Shown here: in pieces, positions 1-6,418 of the stretch | How the letters are laid out: each line of letters starts with the position of its first letter | Numbering within the stretch: position 1 is the stretch's first letter | DNA from: JALGWA01 sp964604955 | GTDB taxonomy: Bacteria; Arandabacterota; Arandabacteria; Arandabacterales; JALGWA01 | DNA length: 12,293 nt | Direction: 5' to 3' | Assembly: GCA_964604955.1 (NCBI GenBank) | Contig: CAZSBE010000085.1 | Span: 1-12,293, forward strand | Translations under genes and position numbers: made by a program | Notes under the pieces: model-generated | What the model saw: only the letters and a program-made list of their open reading frames with translations | Told to the model about the DNA's origin: nothing | The model's database searches: none

Positions 1-1130
1 CTGACCGGGGCGGGCGCAGCTTTATCGTCCTCCCCGCGCGGGCCCCTATAGTGCTTCTCGAGGAACACCCGGCCCATCTCGGACAGCTCGGCCGTATTGG
101 ATTTCTCGTCTATGGAGAAGTAAAGGTCTTCGTCGACCTCGTGCAGCCGCTTGTCCCGCATCAGGTCGGTCTCCACGCTCTCGACGAGCTTCCGGAGGTT
201 CCCGTCTTCCATCATCTTGAACAGCTTGCGGTTCTTCGGAGCGCCGTGGCGGGCGCAGAGGAGCCTGGCGCCGGCGTCGAACTCGTCTCCCTGGGCGATC
301 GAGGTTTCGGCTTCGGCCAGTATCTTGTTCACGAGCTTGATCTGCTCGCGGAAGAGCCGCTCGACTATGGGTTTGAAGACTTCGAACTTATGGGTGGATA
401 CCGCCGCGGGGCCGGATATGATGAGCGGCGTCCTGGCTTCGTCGATGAGGATGCTGTCGACCTCATCCACGATGGCGTAGTTGTGCCCGCGCTGCACGCG
501 GTCCTCCAGCCGGGTGGCCATGTTGTCCCTGAGGTAGTCGAACCCGAACTCGTTATTGGTGCCGTAGGTGATGTCCGCCTGGTAGGCCCTGATGCGGTCG
601 GGGTTCGACATGTCGTGCTGTATGCAGCCCACGGTGAGCCCCATCAACTCGTAGAGTCTGCCCATCCACTGGGCGTCGCGCCGCGCCAGGTAATCGTTCA
701 CCGTCACCAGGTGCGAGCCCCGGCCGGTGAGGGCATTGAAGTAGAGAGGCATGGTGGCGACCAGCGTCTTTCCCTCGCCCGTGGCCATCTCGGCAATCTT
801 GCCCTGGTTAAGGACTATTGCGCCGAGCACCTGGACGTCGAAGGGCACCATGTTCCAGTCCGTGTCTATCTCGCAAACCGACCAGGTCCTGCCCACGACG
901 CGCCGCGACATCTCCTTGATGGCGGCGAAAGCCTCGGGCAGAACGTCATCGGGGTGCCTGCCGTCCGCCAGGTCCTGCTTGAAGTCGTCGGTCTTCGCGC
1001 GGAGCTCCCGGTCGGACAGGGTGAAGTGCTTGCAGTATGAGCCGTTGACGTCCTCCAGCACGGGCCTCAGCTTCTTGAGGTCGCGCCCCGACTTGGTTCC
1101 GAACACTTTGGTGAGAAAGCCTGTTACCAT
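1..1130 (-). CDS. secA: Preprotein translocase ATPase SecA, N-terminal part (3' end beyond window)
   Basis: SecA is the ATP-driven motor that pushes unfolded preproteins through the SecYEG channel at the inner membrane. About 376 residues from the start are visible; the frame stays open to the left edge, so the C-terminal half is missing. Visible motifs are the Walker A box MATGEGKT (residues 115-122), VTVNDYLARRDA (143-153), TYGTNNEFGFDYLRDNM (188-204) and the Walker B DEVD followed by SILIDEARTPLIISG (222-240). From about residue 241 there is an extra segment of some 50-60 residues relative to E. coli SecA, containing APKNRKL and ending near HEVDEDLYFSIDEK. From memory this is the insertion typical of Bacteroidota/FCB SecA. 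The ATG at 1130 is chosen because MVTGFLTKVFGTKSGRDLK matches the family start; no good Shine-Dalgarno is seen. The identification is certain; the lineage reading is inference. Confidence 0.97.
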   Translation of the reverse strand, partial: MVTGFLTKVFGTKSGRDLKKLRPVLEDVNGSYCKHFTLSDRELRAKTDDFKQDLADGRHPDDVLPEAFAAIKEMSRRVVGRTWSVCEIDTDWNMVPFDVQVLGAIVLNQGKIAEMATGEGKTLVATMPLYFNALTGRGSHLVTVNDYLARRDAQWMGRLYELMGLTVGCIQHDMSNPDRIRAYQADITYGTNNEFGFDYLRDNMATRLEDRVQRGHNYAIVDEVDSILIDEARTPLIISGPAAVSTHKFEVFKPIVERLFREQIKLVNKILAEAETSIAQGDEFDAGARLLCARHGAPKNRKLFKMMEDGNLRKLVESVETDLMRDKRLHEVDEDLYFSIDEKSNTAELSEMGRVFLEKHYRGPRGEDDKAAPAPV

Positions 1131-1150
1131 AGTTGATTGTCCCGTACCCG

Positions 1151-1179
1151 AATCTAGCAAAACATGGACGGGCCTGCAA
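1151..1179 (-). promoter_or_regulatory. Putative sigma70-type promoter of secA
   Basis: On the minus strand there is a -35 TTGCAG (1174-1179), a 17-nt spacer and a -10 TAGATT (1151-1156) preceded by TGC, an extended -10 pattern. Transcription would start near 1144, only about 14 nt before the secA ATG. The -35 is weak (three of six consensus bases), so this rests mainly on spacing, the extended -10 and position. Confidence 0.4.
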
Positions 1180-1204
1180 GGGGTTGTGTCGGGAGCCCAT
1201 AGCA

Positions 1205-1235
1205 AACCCCGGCCGGACCAGGTCCAACCGGGGTT
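1205..1235 (-). terminator. Hairpin downstream of the cold-shock gene, possible terminator
   Basis: An 8-bp perfect outer stem (AACCCCGG at 1205-1212 with CCGGGGTT at 1228-1235) encloses an inner GGAC/GTCC stem with a small loop. It lies about 40 nt past the csp stop and before the putative secA promoter, where a csp terminator is expected. Read on the minus strand it is followed by only a short T run (TTT, then GC), so termination may be partial or Rho-assisted. The hairpin is seen; its function is inferred. Confidence 0.5.
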
Positions 1236-1273
1236 ACCGTTCCAGAGAAATCGTTTATGTCAACGAATAACTC

Positions 1274-1474
1274 TTAGACCTTGACTACCTTTGTGGCCTG
1301 AGGGCCTTTTTCTCCCTCTCTTACTTCGAATTCCACTTCTTCACCAGCCGCCAGGGTTTTAAACCCGTCGCCTTCGATAGCAGAATAGTGGACAAAAACC
1401 TCAGGTCCGTCGTCCTGGACAATAAAGCCGTAGCCCTTAGCTTCATTGAACCACTTGACCTTGCCACGCGGCAT
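1274..1474 (-). CDS. csp: Cold-shock domain protein (CspA family), 66 aa
   Basis: This is a small single-domain nucleic-acid chaperone that binds single-stranded RNA and DNA and melts RNA secondary structure. The 66-residue length is normal for the family. It begins MPRGKVKWFNEAKGYGFI; RNP1 is KGYGFI (13-18) and RNP2 is EVFVHYSAI (25-33), where the usual F of VFVHF is Y. The end GPQATKVVKV is typical. A longer frame starts at 1513, but AAGGAGGG at 1485-1492 lies 10 nt before the ATG at 1474, which fixes the start there. It has its own promoter and a roughly 50-nt leader and looks monocistronic. The paralogue class (constitutive or cold-induced) cannot be told from the sequence. Confidence 0.96.
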   Translation of the reverse strand: MPRGKVKWFNEAKGYGFIVQDDGPEVFVHYSAIEGDGFKTLAAGEEVEFEVREGEKGPQATKVVKV

Positions 1475-1529
1475 TCGTTTACTACCCTCCTTCTTGCCTA
1501 AAGCAAACTGCAACTACGCATACGCTACC

Positions 1530-1558
1530 AGAGTATGATACCCGGACCGATTTGTCAA
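1530..1558 (-). promoter_or_regulatory. Putative sigma70-type promoter of the cold-shock gene
   Basis: The minus strand has a perfect -35 TTGACA (1553-1558), a 17-nt spacer and a -10 TACTCT (1530-1535, three of six consensus bases). The start point would be near 1523, giving a leader of about 50 nt before the ATG at 1474. It lies 25 nt after the stop of the upstream lipid kinase gene, with no terminator visible between them, so read-through from upstream is also possible. Confidence 0.55.
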
Positions 1559-1583
1559 GAAAATAGTCTTGTTTTGATAACCT

Positions 1584-2183
1584 TTAGGCGCCGAATGCCC
1601 TGACGAGCACCATGGCCACGCCGGAGAGTATCGGGATCGAGAAGTTGTCGTCCACGGGAAGCGGCAGGGCCTCCACTACGGCCGCGACGAGGGCCCCCGT
1701 GAAGGCAGTGCGGTCATCGAGGCCCGGGATCAGGGACCCCGCGAGAAAAGCCGAGGCGAACAGCGCCAGGCTTCCCAGCAGCGTCTTACGCCCGAAGAGC
1801 CGGATCCTGCCGAACCTCCTTCCGACCAGGGCGGCGACCGTGTCCCCGACGATGAGGAAGCACAGCGCGGCCACAGCCACCTCCTTGGGAAAGAGGAAAA
1901 CCGTGATCGTCGCCGAGATCAGAAGCGAGGTGGAACCCAGGAGATTGGACTTCTCCCCGGGCCGTATGAGCTCGCCGGTCAGGCTGTGGAACAGTTTCCT
2001 GTACCTGGGCTCACCGAGCCGGAAGGTATCCACGCCTATGGCTACGATCATGCCGCCCAGCATGAGCGCCTTGGCCTGGGCCACGCTCGGCCACAGGAAA
2101 TACGCGACGGGAATGATGAGTGCAATGAGATGCACAAGCTTGCGCCGCACTTCAGAGGTATATGTTATATCGGATCCGTCCAA
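1584..2183 (-). CDS. CTP-dependent diacylglycerol/polyprenol kinase family membrane protein (DGK1/SEC59-like)
   Basis: This 199-residue polytopic inner-membrane protein belongs to the family that includes yeast DGK1, dolichol kinase SEC59 and plant VTE5. Members phosphorylate a lipid alcohol using a nucleoside triphosphate, usually CTP. Family signatures are RRKLVHL (13-19), GDTVAALVGRRFGR (113-126), GRKTLLGSLA (131-140) and VEALPLPVDDNFSIP (170-184), with about five to six hydrophobic segments. It is often misnamed phosphatidate cytidylyltransferase, but the CdsA signature is absent. The start is TTG at 2183: AAGGAG (2189-2194) lies 5 nt upstream and no ATG fits. The lipid substrate (diacylglycerol, undecaprenol or phytol) cannot be told from sequence. 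No lipid genes are nearby; it appears to be transcribed from its own promoter. Confidence 0.85.
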   Translation of the reverse strand: MDGSDITYTSEVRRKLVHLIALIIPVAYFLWPSVAQAKALMLGGMIVAIGVDTFRLGEPRYRKLFHSLTGELIRPGEKSNLLGSTSLLISATITVFLFPKEVAVAALCFLIVGDTVAALVGRRFGRIRLFGRKTLLGSLALFASAFLAGSLIPGLDDRTAFTGALVAAVVEALPLPVDDNFSIPILSGVAMVLVRAFGA

Positions 2184-2200
2184 ATTTGCTCCTTGGCGGC

Positions 2201-2229
2201 ATTGTAACGGAGCCGGCCTGCCCTGTCAA
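2201..2229 (-). promoter_or_regulatory. Strong sigma70-type promoter of the lipid kinase gene
   Basis: The minus strand has a perfect -35 TTGACA (2224-2229), the optimal 17-nt spacer and a -10 TACAAT (2201-2206, five of six). The predicted start point, near 2194-2196, is at the first base of the AAGGAG Shine-Dalgarno, so the mRNA leader would be only about 11-13 nt. It is back to back with the plus-strand small-RNA promoter, with about 50 bp between the two -35 boxes. Confidence 0.75.
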
Positions 2230-2278
2230 CGCGCGCTTTGGGCTTCCGGCCTCCCTCCAGAGATTTCCCAGAAAAAGC

Positions 2279-2308
2279 TTGACACATATGCCGGCTATCG
2301 TACAAAAT
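2279..2308 (+). promoter_or_regulatory. Sigma70-type promoter of the plus-strand small RNA
   Basis: The plus strand has a perfect -35 TTGACA (2279-2284), a 16-nt spacer and a -10 TACAAA (2301-2306); CAAAAT at 2303-2308 with an 18-nt spacer is the alternative register. The start point would be around 2311-2315. No plus-strand protein gene follows, only the structured RNA and its terminator. Confidence 0.6.
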
Positions 2309-2310
2309 AA

Positions 2311-2480
2311 GATTTAGCGAAGAGAGTTCCCTGCGTAGGGCGTGAACTCAACACAAGTTTGGACCGATCCTCGAAGGAAAGACGCATAAGCGCCCCTGGG
2401 TTCAGCAGTGATGAACACGTTCTACAAGGCGGGGAACTCTATGAAAGCGTCCTGGGCAGCTCGGAGGAGCTGCCCTTTTT
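2311..2480 (+). ncRNA. Structured small RNA, possibly a 6S-like RNA
   Basis: This is an independent transcription unit of about 165 nt with its own promoter and a strong intrinsic terminator, and no plausible protein. Folding by eye: 2323-2334 (AGAGTTCCCTGC) pairs with 2429-2440 as a 12-bp closing stem with one T-G wobble. Inside it, 2343-2349 (TGAACTC) pairs with 2398-2404 through seven pairs. Between these stems is an asymmetric bubble with 8 nt on the 5' side and 24 nt on the 3' side; the 3' side carries a small GAAC/GTTC hairpin (2413-2422). The apical part can form TCCT/AGGA (2368-2378). Alternatively GGGCG (2338-2342) could pair with CGCCC (2391-2395), which would make a pseudoknot or a switch. 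A closing stem plus a large bubble with a 3'-side hairpin is the 6S RNA architecture, where the bubble mimics an open promoter and binds RNA polymerase. Against this, only 118 nt lie between the closing-stem ends, shorter than usual 6S. Existence as a small RNA is well supported; the family is not. Confidence 0.65.
2454..2480 (+). terminator. Intrinsic terminator of the small RNA
   Basis: A perfect 9-bp stem, GGGCAGCTC (2454-2462) with GAGCTGCCC (2467-2475), has loop GGAG and is followed by TTTTT (2476-2480). The next base, 2481, belongs to the guaA stop codon on the other strand. Read from guaA the same hairpin has A's before it and no T run after it, so it terminates efficiently only on the plus strand, though it may cap the 3' end of guaA mRNA. 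Confidence 0.9.
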
Positions 2481-4019
2481 CTATTCCCACTCTATGGTGC
2501 CGGGCGGCTTGGATGTGATGTCATAGACGACGCGGTTCACGCCCCGGACGTTGTTCACGATCCTCGACGACACACTCTCCAGGACATCGTCGGGTATCCT
2601 GGCCCAGTCAGCCGTCATCCCGTCCGTGCTGGTGACCGCGCGCAGGACCACCACCGATTCGTAGGTCCTGCGATCGCCCATCACCCCCACGCTGCGGACA
2701 GGGAGCAGCACCGAAAACGCCTGCCAGATGTCGCCGTAGATGCCGGCCCGCCTTATCTCGTCTATGAATATCCAGTCCACTTCGCGGAGCGTGCGGCACT
2801 TCGCGGCCGTCACCTCCCCCGGTATCCTGACCGCCAGACCCGGGCCCGGGAAGGGATGCCTCTCTAACGTGTAGGCCGGAACGCCCAGAATGCGGCCCAC
2901 CTCGCGCACCTCGTCTTTGAACAGCTCCCGCAGGGGCTCGATAAGTTTGAGTTTCATGCGCTTGGGCAGGCCCCCGACGTTGTGATGGCTCTTTATGGTC
3001 GATGAAGGCCCTTTTACCGAAACGCTCTCGATCACGTCCGGATACAGCGTGCCCTGCGCAAGGAACTCCACACCCCCGATGCCGCGGGCCACCTCCTCGA
3101 ACACTCTTATGAACTCGACACCGATGATCTTGCGTTTGCGCTCCGGAGAGGCCACGCCGGCGAGCCTGGCCAGGAATCGCCTGCCCGCCCTCACATACCG
3201 GAGCTTGATGCCGCAGTCCAGGCTGAACCTCCTGACTTCCTCCCCCTCGTTCTTCCTGAGGAGCCCGTTGTCGACGAAGATGGCCGTGAGGTTGCTGCCC
3301 GCGGCCCTGGCCATGAGGCTCGCCGTAACCGACGAGTCCACGCCGCCGCTCACGGCGACCACGACCTTGCCCCCTCCCACCCTGCTTCTGATCTCCTCCA
3401 CGGATGACTCCACGAACGACCGCATGTTCCAGTTGCGCTCGGCCCCGGAGACGCCAAGCGCGAAGTTCTCGAGGACGCGCTTGCCGTCATCCGTATGGGC
3501 CACCTCGGGGTGGAACTGGACGCCCATGAGCCGGCCGCCCGGATCGCTCACCATCGCGTGCGGGCACGTATCCGTGACCGCATAAGTCTTCCATCCGCGC
3601 GGCGGCCTGGTCACCCTGTCCGCATGGCTCATCCACACCCGGAGGCGCCTGCTGAGGCCACGGAACAGCGGGTGCTTCCCCCTTATCTCGACCGTCCGCG
3701 GGCCGTACTCCTCTTCGGGCTCGCCTTCGACGACGCCGCCGAACATGGCGGTCAATGCCTGCAGGCCGTAACAGATGCCGAGCACGGGGAGGCCCGTATC
3801 GAAGATGCGCCTGTCCGGAAGCGGCGCCCCCTTCTCATAGACGCTCGAGGGCCCGCCGGATAGAATGATGCCGGCCGGGTCCATTTCCACAAGGCGGCGC
3901 GCTCCGGTCCAGTAGGGCACTATCTCGCAATAGACCCCGATCTGCCTGACCCTGCGCGCAATGAGCTGCGTGTACTGCGAACCGAAATCGAGAACGACTA
4001 TGTGTCTGCCGTGGTGCAT
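2481..4019 (-). CDS. guaA: GMP synthase (glutamine-hydrolysing)
   Basis: GuaA converts XMP to GMP using ATP and the amide nitrogen of glutamine, in the cytoplasm, and is the last step to GMP. At 512 residues it is full length. The N-terminal class I glutamine amidotransferase shows GICYGLQ with nucleophile C83 and the H170/E172 pair in GVQFHPEVA. The ATP pyrophosphatase domain has the P-loop SGGVDSS (224-230). The C-terminal dimerisation/XMP domain has RHPFPGPGLAVRI and the family-typical end SKPPGTIEWE. The start at ATG 4019 gives the expected N-terminus reaching VVLDFGSQYTQLIARRVR. It follows purH by 12 nt as the last gene of the purine operon. Its stop codon directly abuts the terminator of the convergent small RNA, so read-through guaA transcript would be antisense to that RNA. 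guaB (IMP dehydrogenase) is not in the window. Confidence 0.98.
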   Translation of the reverse strand: MHHGRHIVVLDFGSQYTQLIARRVRQIGVYCEIVPYWTGARRLVEMDPAGIILSGGPSSVYEKGAPLPDRRIFDTGLPVLGICYGLQALTAMFGGVVEGEPEEEYGPRTVEIRGKHPLFRGLSRRLRVWMSHADRVTRPPRGWKTYAVTDTCPHAMVSDPGGRLMGVQFHPEVAHTDDGKRVLENFALGVSGAERNWNMRSFVESSVEEIRSRVGGGKVVVAVSGGVDSSVTASLMARAAGSNLTAIFVDNGLLRKNEGEEVRRFSLDCGIKLRYVRAGRRFLARLAGVASPERKRKIIGVEFIRVFEEVARGIGGVEFLAQGTLYPDVIESVSVKGPSSTIKSHHNVGGLPKRMKLKLIEPLRELFKDEVREVGRILGVPAYTLERHPFPGPGLAVRIPGEVTAAKCRTLREVDWIFIDEIRRAGIYGDIWQAFSVLLPVRSVGVMGDRRTYESVVVLRAVTSTDGMTADWARIPDDVLESVSSRIVNNVRGVNRVVYDITSKPPGTIEWE

Positions 4020-4031
4020 GTAAGCGCTTCC

Positions 4032-5546
4032 CTAATGTCTGAAATGCCTCATTCCGGTGAGGGCCATGGTGATACCCAGCTCGGCGGCCCGGGCTATGAC
4101 CTCCTGGTCGCGAATGGAGCCACCCGGCTGGACCACCGCGACTATACCGTGCTCATGGGCGAGCTCCACGCAATCGGGAAAGGGGAAAAAGCCGTCGCTC
4201 GCCATCACGCTGCCTGCGATGTCATGGCCGTGCTCCCGGGCCTTCCTTACCGCGATCCTGGCAGAATCGATCCTGGACGGCTGGCCGGCGCCTATTCCCA
4301 GGGTGCGCGAGTCCCGCGCGATGACTATGGCATTGGACTTGACATGCTTGACGACCGCCCAGGCGAAAAGGAGGCTCCCCGCCAGGTCCCCGTCGCCCGC
4401 GCTCCCCGTCACGAACTCGAGGTCGCCGGGCAGGAGCACGTCGTCGGGCGACTGGGCCAGGAAGCCGCCGAGAGTGGACCGGACAACCGGGCCCGGCCTT
4501 CTCACCGGCTGCATCTTGACGAGCCGCGTCCGCTTCTTCTTCATGAGCTTCGCGAGGGCCGCCGGGCTGAAAGAGGGCGCGACTATGCATTCGACGAACT
4601 TCTTGCGGAGGAAGGCCGCGCAGGCCTCGTCGAACTCGCAGCTCAGGCCTATCACCCCGCCGAAGGCCGAGAGGGGATCACATTCATACGCCCGCTCGAG
4701 CGTCTGTTCGGGCAGGCCGCCCCTGGCAGCGCCGCATGGCCCGACGTGTTTGACCACGACCGCCGCGGTACCGTCGAACTCGGCAAGCTGCGACATGCAG
4801 CAGTCCACGTCGAGTATATTGTTATAGGAGAGCTCTCCCTTGAGGACCTCGAACTCCCCGTCAAGGCCGCTGTAGTATGCCGCCTTCTGATGCGGGTTCT
4901 CACCGTAGCGAAGCTCGATTGCCCGTTTGCCGCCCACGGTGATGTGGCCGGGGAAAGCCGACAGGCGCCCGCTCCGCCGGAGGACCTCGAGTATGGCGCT
5001 GTCATACTGCGACGTCCGGGCTAATGTCTCTCCGGCCATCTCCCACCTCAGGCCTTCGGTCACGGTTCCGCCGGCGGATATCTCATCCAGCACCCGGCCG
5101 TAATAGTCCGGGTCCGTCACCGGGACACAGGAGAAGAGGTTCTTGGACGCGGCCCTGGCCATGGTGGGCCCGCCGATGTCCATGAAATCCAGGTTCTCGA
5201 CGCGGCCGCCTTCTCGGAGCGGATAGAAATTGACGACGACCATGTCGATCTTCTCCCAGCCCTGCTCCTGGAGTTCCGCAAGGTGCCGGGGATTCGACCT
5301 GTCGGCGAGTATGCCCGAGTGTATCGCCGGGTGAAGCGTCTTGACCAGGCCTCCCAGATACTCCACCCTGCCCGTCAGCTCGGAGATCTCGCGAACGGCA
5401 ATGCCGCTTCGGGCAAGGTACGCAGCCGTCCCCCCCGTCGCCAGGATGCTGATCCCGTTTCGGGAGAGACCCCGGACGAAATCCACCAGGCCGTCGCGGT
5501 TGGAGACGCTGACAAGTGCGGTTTCGATTCTATTCAAATCTCGCAT
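4032..5546 (-). CDS. purH: Bifunctional AICAR formyltransferase / IMP cyclohydrolase
   Basis: PurH catalyses the last two steps of de novo IMP synthesis: formyl transfer from 10-formyl-THF to AICAR, then ring closure. It is a full-length protein of 504 residues. The N-terminal cyclohydrolase (MGS-like) domain has SVSNRDGLVDF, ATGGT, KTLHPAIHSGIL (K69), NFYPL (Y108) and DIGGPTMARAASKN (D123, K135), keeping the residues known to matter in the family. The transformylase domain has RYGENPHQKAA, SYNNILDVD, KHVGPCGAA (K265, H266), ASDGFFPFPD and QPGGSIRD. The ATG overlaps the end of purC by 17 nt, suggesting translational coupling. GGGGG lies directly against this ATG, with no spacer. A TTG three codons on (5537) would sit 9 nt from the same G-run and give MNRIETALVSVSN, so the true start could be there. 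Confidence 0.97.
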   Translation of the reverse strand: MRDLNRIETALVSVSNRDGLVDFVRGLSRNGISILATGGTAAYLARSGIAVREISELTGRVEYLGGLVKTLHPAIHSGILADRSNPRHLAELQEQGWEKIDMVVVNFYPLREGGRVENLDFMDIGGPTMARAASKNLFSCVPVTDPDYYGRVLDEISAGGTVTEGLRWEMAGETLARTSQYDSAILEVLRRSGRLSAFPGHITVGGKRAIELRYGENPHQKAAYYSGLDGEFEVLKGELSYNNILDVDCCMSQLAEFDGTAAVVVKHVGPCGAARGGLPEQTLERAYECDPLSAFGGVIGLSCEFDEACAAFLRKKFVECIVAPSFSPAALAKLMKKKRTRLVKMQPVRRPGPVVRSTLGGFLAQSPDDVLLPGDLEFVTGSAGDGDLAGSLLFAWAVVKHVKSNAIVIARDSRTLGIGAGQPSRIDSARIAVRKAREHGHDIAGSVMASDGFFPFPDCVELAHEHGIVAVVQPGGSIRDQEVIARAAELGITMALTGMRHFRH

Positions 5547-6414
5547 CCCCCGTGAGAGCTCTGTAGAGTCTAACGTAGCGCCTGCGCGCCTCCACTACGA
5601 TGTCTTCGGGCAGAGCCGGCGGCGGGGAGTTCTTATCCCAGCCGCATTTCTCGAGATAGTCCCTGATGTACTGTTTATCGAGCGCGAAGTGGCCCTCATC
5701 TCCCGGGGCGCCCAGCCAGAAGCGCGACGAGTCCGGCGTCAGCACCTCGTCGATCAAGATGATCTCGCCGTCCCGCCTGCCGAACTCGAACTTGGTGTCC
5801 ACGAGCACGATGCCGCGCCCGCTGGAGTAGTCCCGTGCCGCTTCGAACAGGGCCATGCTCTTCGCCATTATGTCGTCTGTGTCCCTGTCACCGGCAATCC
5901 TGCGCATCTCGGCAAGCGTTATATTGCGGTCGTGCCCGTCGTCGGCCTTCGTCGAGGGCGTGAAAATCGGCCTGTCCAGCATGTCGCCCTTTTCAAGCCC
6001 CCGGGGCATTTCCTCGCCGGCAACCCGTCCGGACCGCTCGTATTCCTTCCAGGCCGAACCCGTTATGAAGCCACGCACGATGCACTCGAAGTCGATGCGC
6101 TCGGCCCTGCGGACGAGCATGGCTCTGCCGCGGAGCACGCTCTCATAAGACCCGGCAGCCCCGGGGAAATCGGCCGGGTCATCGCTGATCATGTGGTGCC
6201 TGGCGATGGGGCCGAGTTTCGAAAACCAGAAACTCGAGAGCGCCGTAAGCACCCTGCCCTTGTCCGGGATGCCCGTGGGCAGCACGTAGTCGAACGCCGA
6301 GATCCGGTCCGAAGCGACTATCAGGAGCTCATCGCCCAGATCATATACCGTGCGGACCTTGCCTCTCGAGAAGACCTTGAGCCCGGCCAGTTCGATTTCT
6401 GTAAGCGCCTGCAT
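5530..6414 (-). CDS. purC: SAICAR synthetase (phosphoribosylaminoimidazole-succinocarboxamide synthase)
   Basis: PurC ligates aspartate to CAIR with ATP to give SAICAR, in the middle of IMP synthesis. The product from this start is 294 residues, the longer form of the family (E. coli PurC is about 237). Motifs include SRGKVRTVYDLGDELLIVAS near the N-terminus, then DRISAFD, DKGRVLTALSSFWF, IVRGFITGSAWKEY, LVDTKFEFG and IDEVLTPDSSRFW. A longer frame opens at 6435, but AGGAG (6422-6426) lies 7 nt before the ATG at 6414, which gives MQALTEIELAGLKVFSRGK, the better start. It begins 4 nt after the purN stop, its Shine-Dalgarno lies in the purN coding region, and its end overlaps purH by 17 nt, so it is tightly built into the operon. 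Confidence 0.97.
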   Translation of the reverse strand: MQALTEIELAGLKVFSRGKVRTVYDLGDELLIVASDRISAFDYVLPTGIPDKGRVLTALSSFWFSKLGPIARHHMISDDPADFPGAAGSYESVLRGRAMLVRRAERIDFECIVRGFITGSAWKEYERSGRVAGEEMPRGLEKGDMLDRPIFTPSTKADDGHDRNITLAEMRRIAGDRDTDDIMAKSMALFEAARDYSSGRGIVLVDTKFEFGRRDGEIILIDEVLTPDSSRFWLGAPGDEGHFALDKQYIRDYLEKCGWDKNSPPPALPEDIVVEARRRYVRLYRALTGDARFE

Positions 6415-6418
6415 ACCT

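Noticed and set aside
51..1040. 329-codon plus-strand open frame at the left edge
   Set aside because: It lies antisense to SecA, which has Walker A and DEVD motifs in the opposite strand. The translation is low-complexity and unlike any protein family.
2311..2440. Small SRP RNA (4.5S) as identity of the small RNA
   Set aside because: There is a GAAGGAA-like stretch near the apex, but the conserved AGGTCCGGAAGGAAGCAG core and the regular hairpin of SRP RNA are absent.
2311..2480. Riboswitch with attenuator
   Set aside because: The terminator looks like an attenuator, but no plus-strand gene follows; the next sequence is the 3' end of guaA on the other strand, and no known riboswitch core was seen.
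4002..5024. 340-codon plus-strand open frame opposite purH
   Set aside because: It is a shadow of purH caused by high GC at third positions; it has no motifs and no start context.
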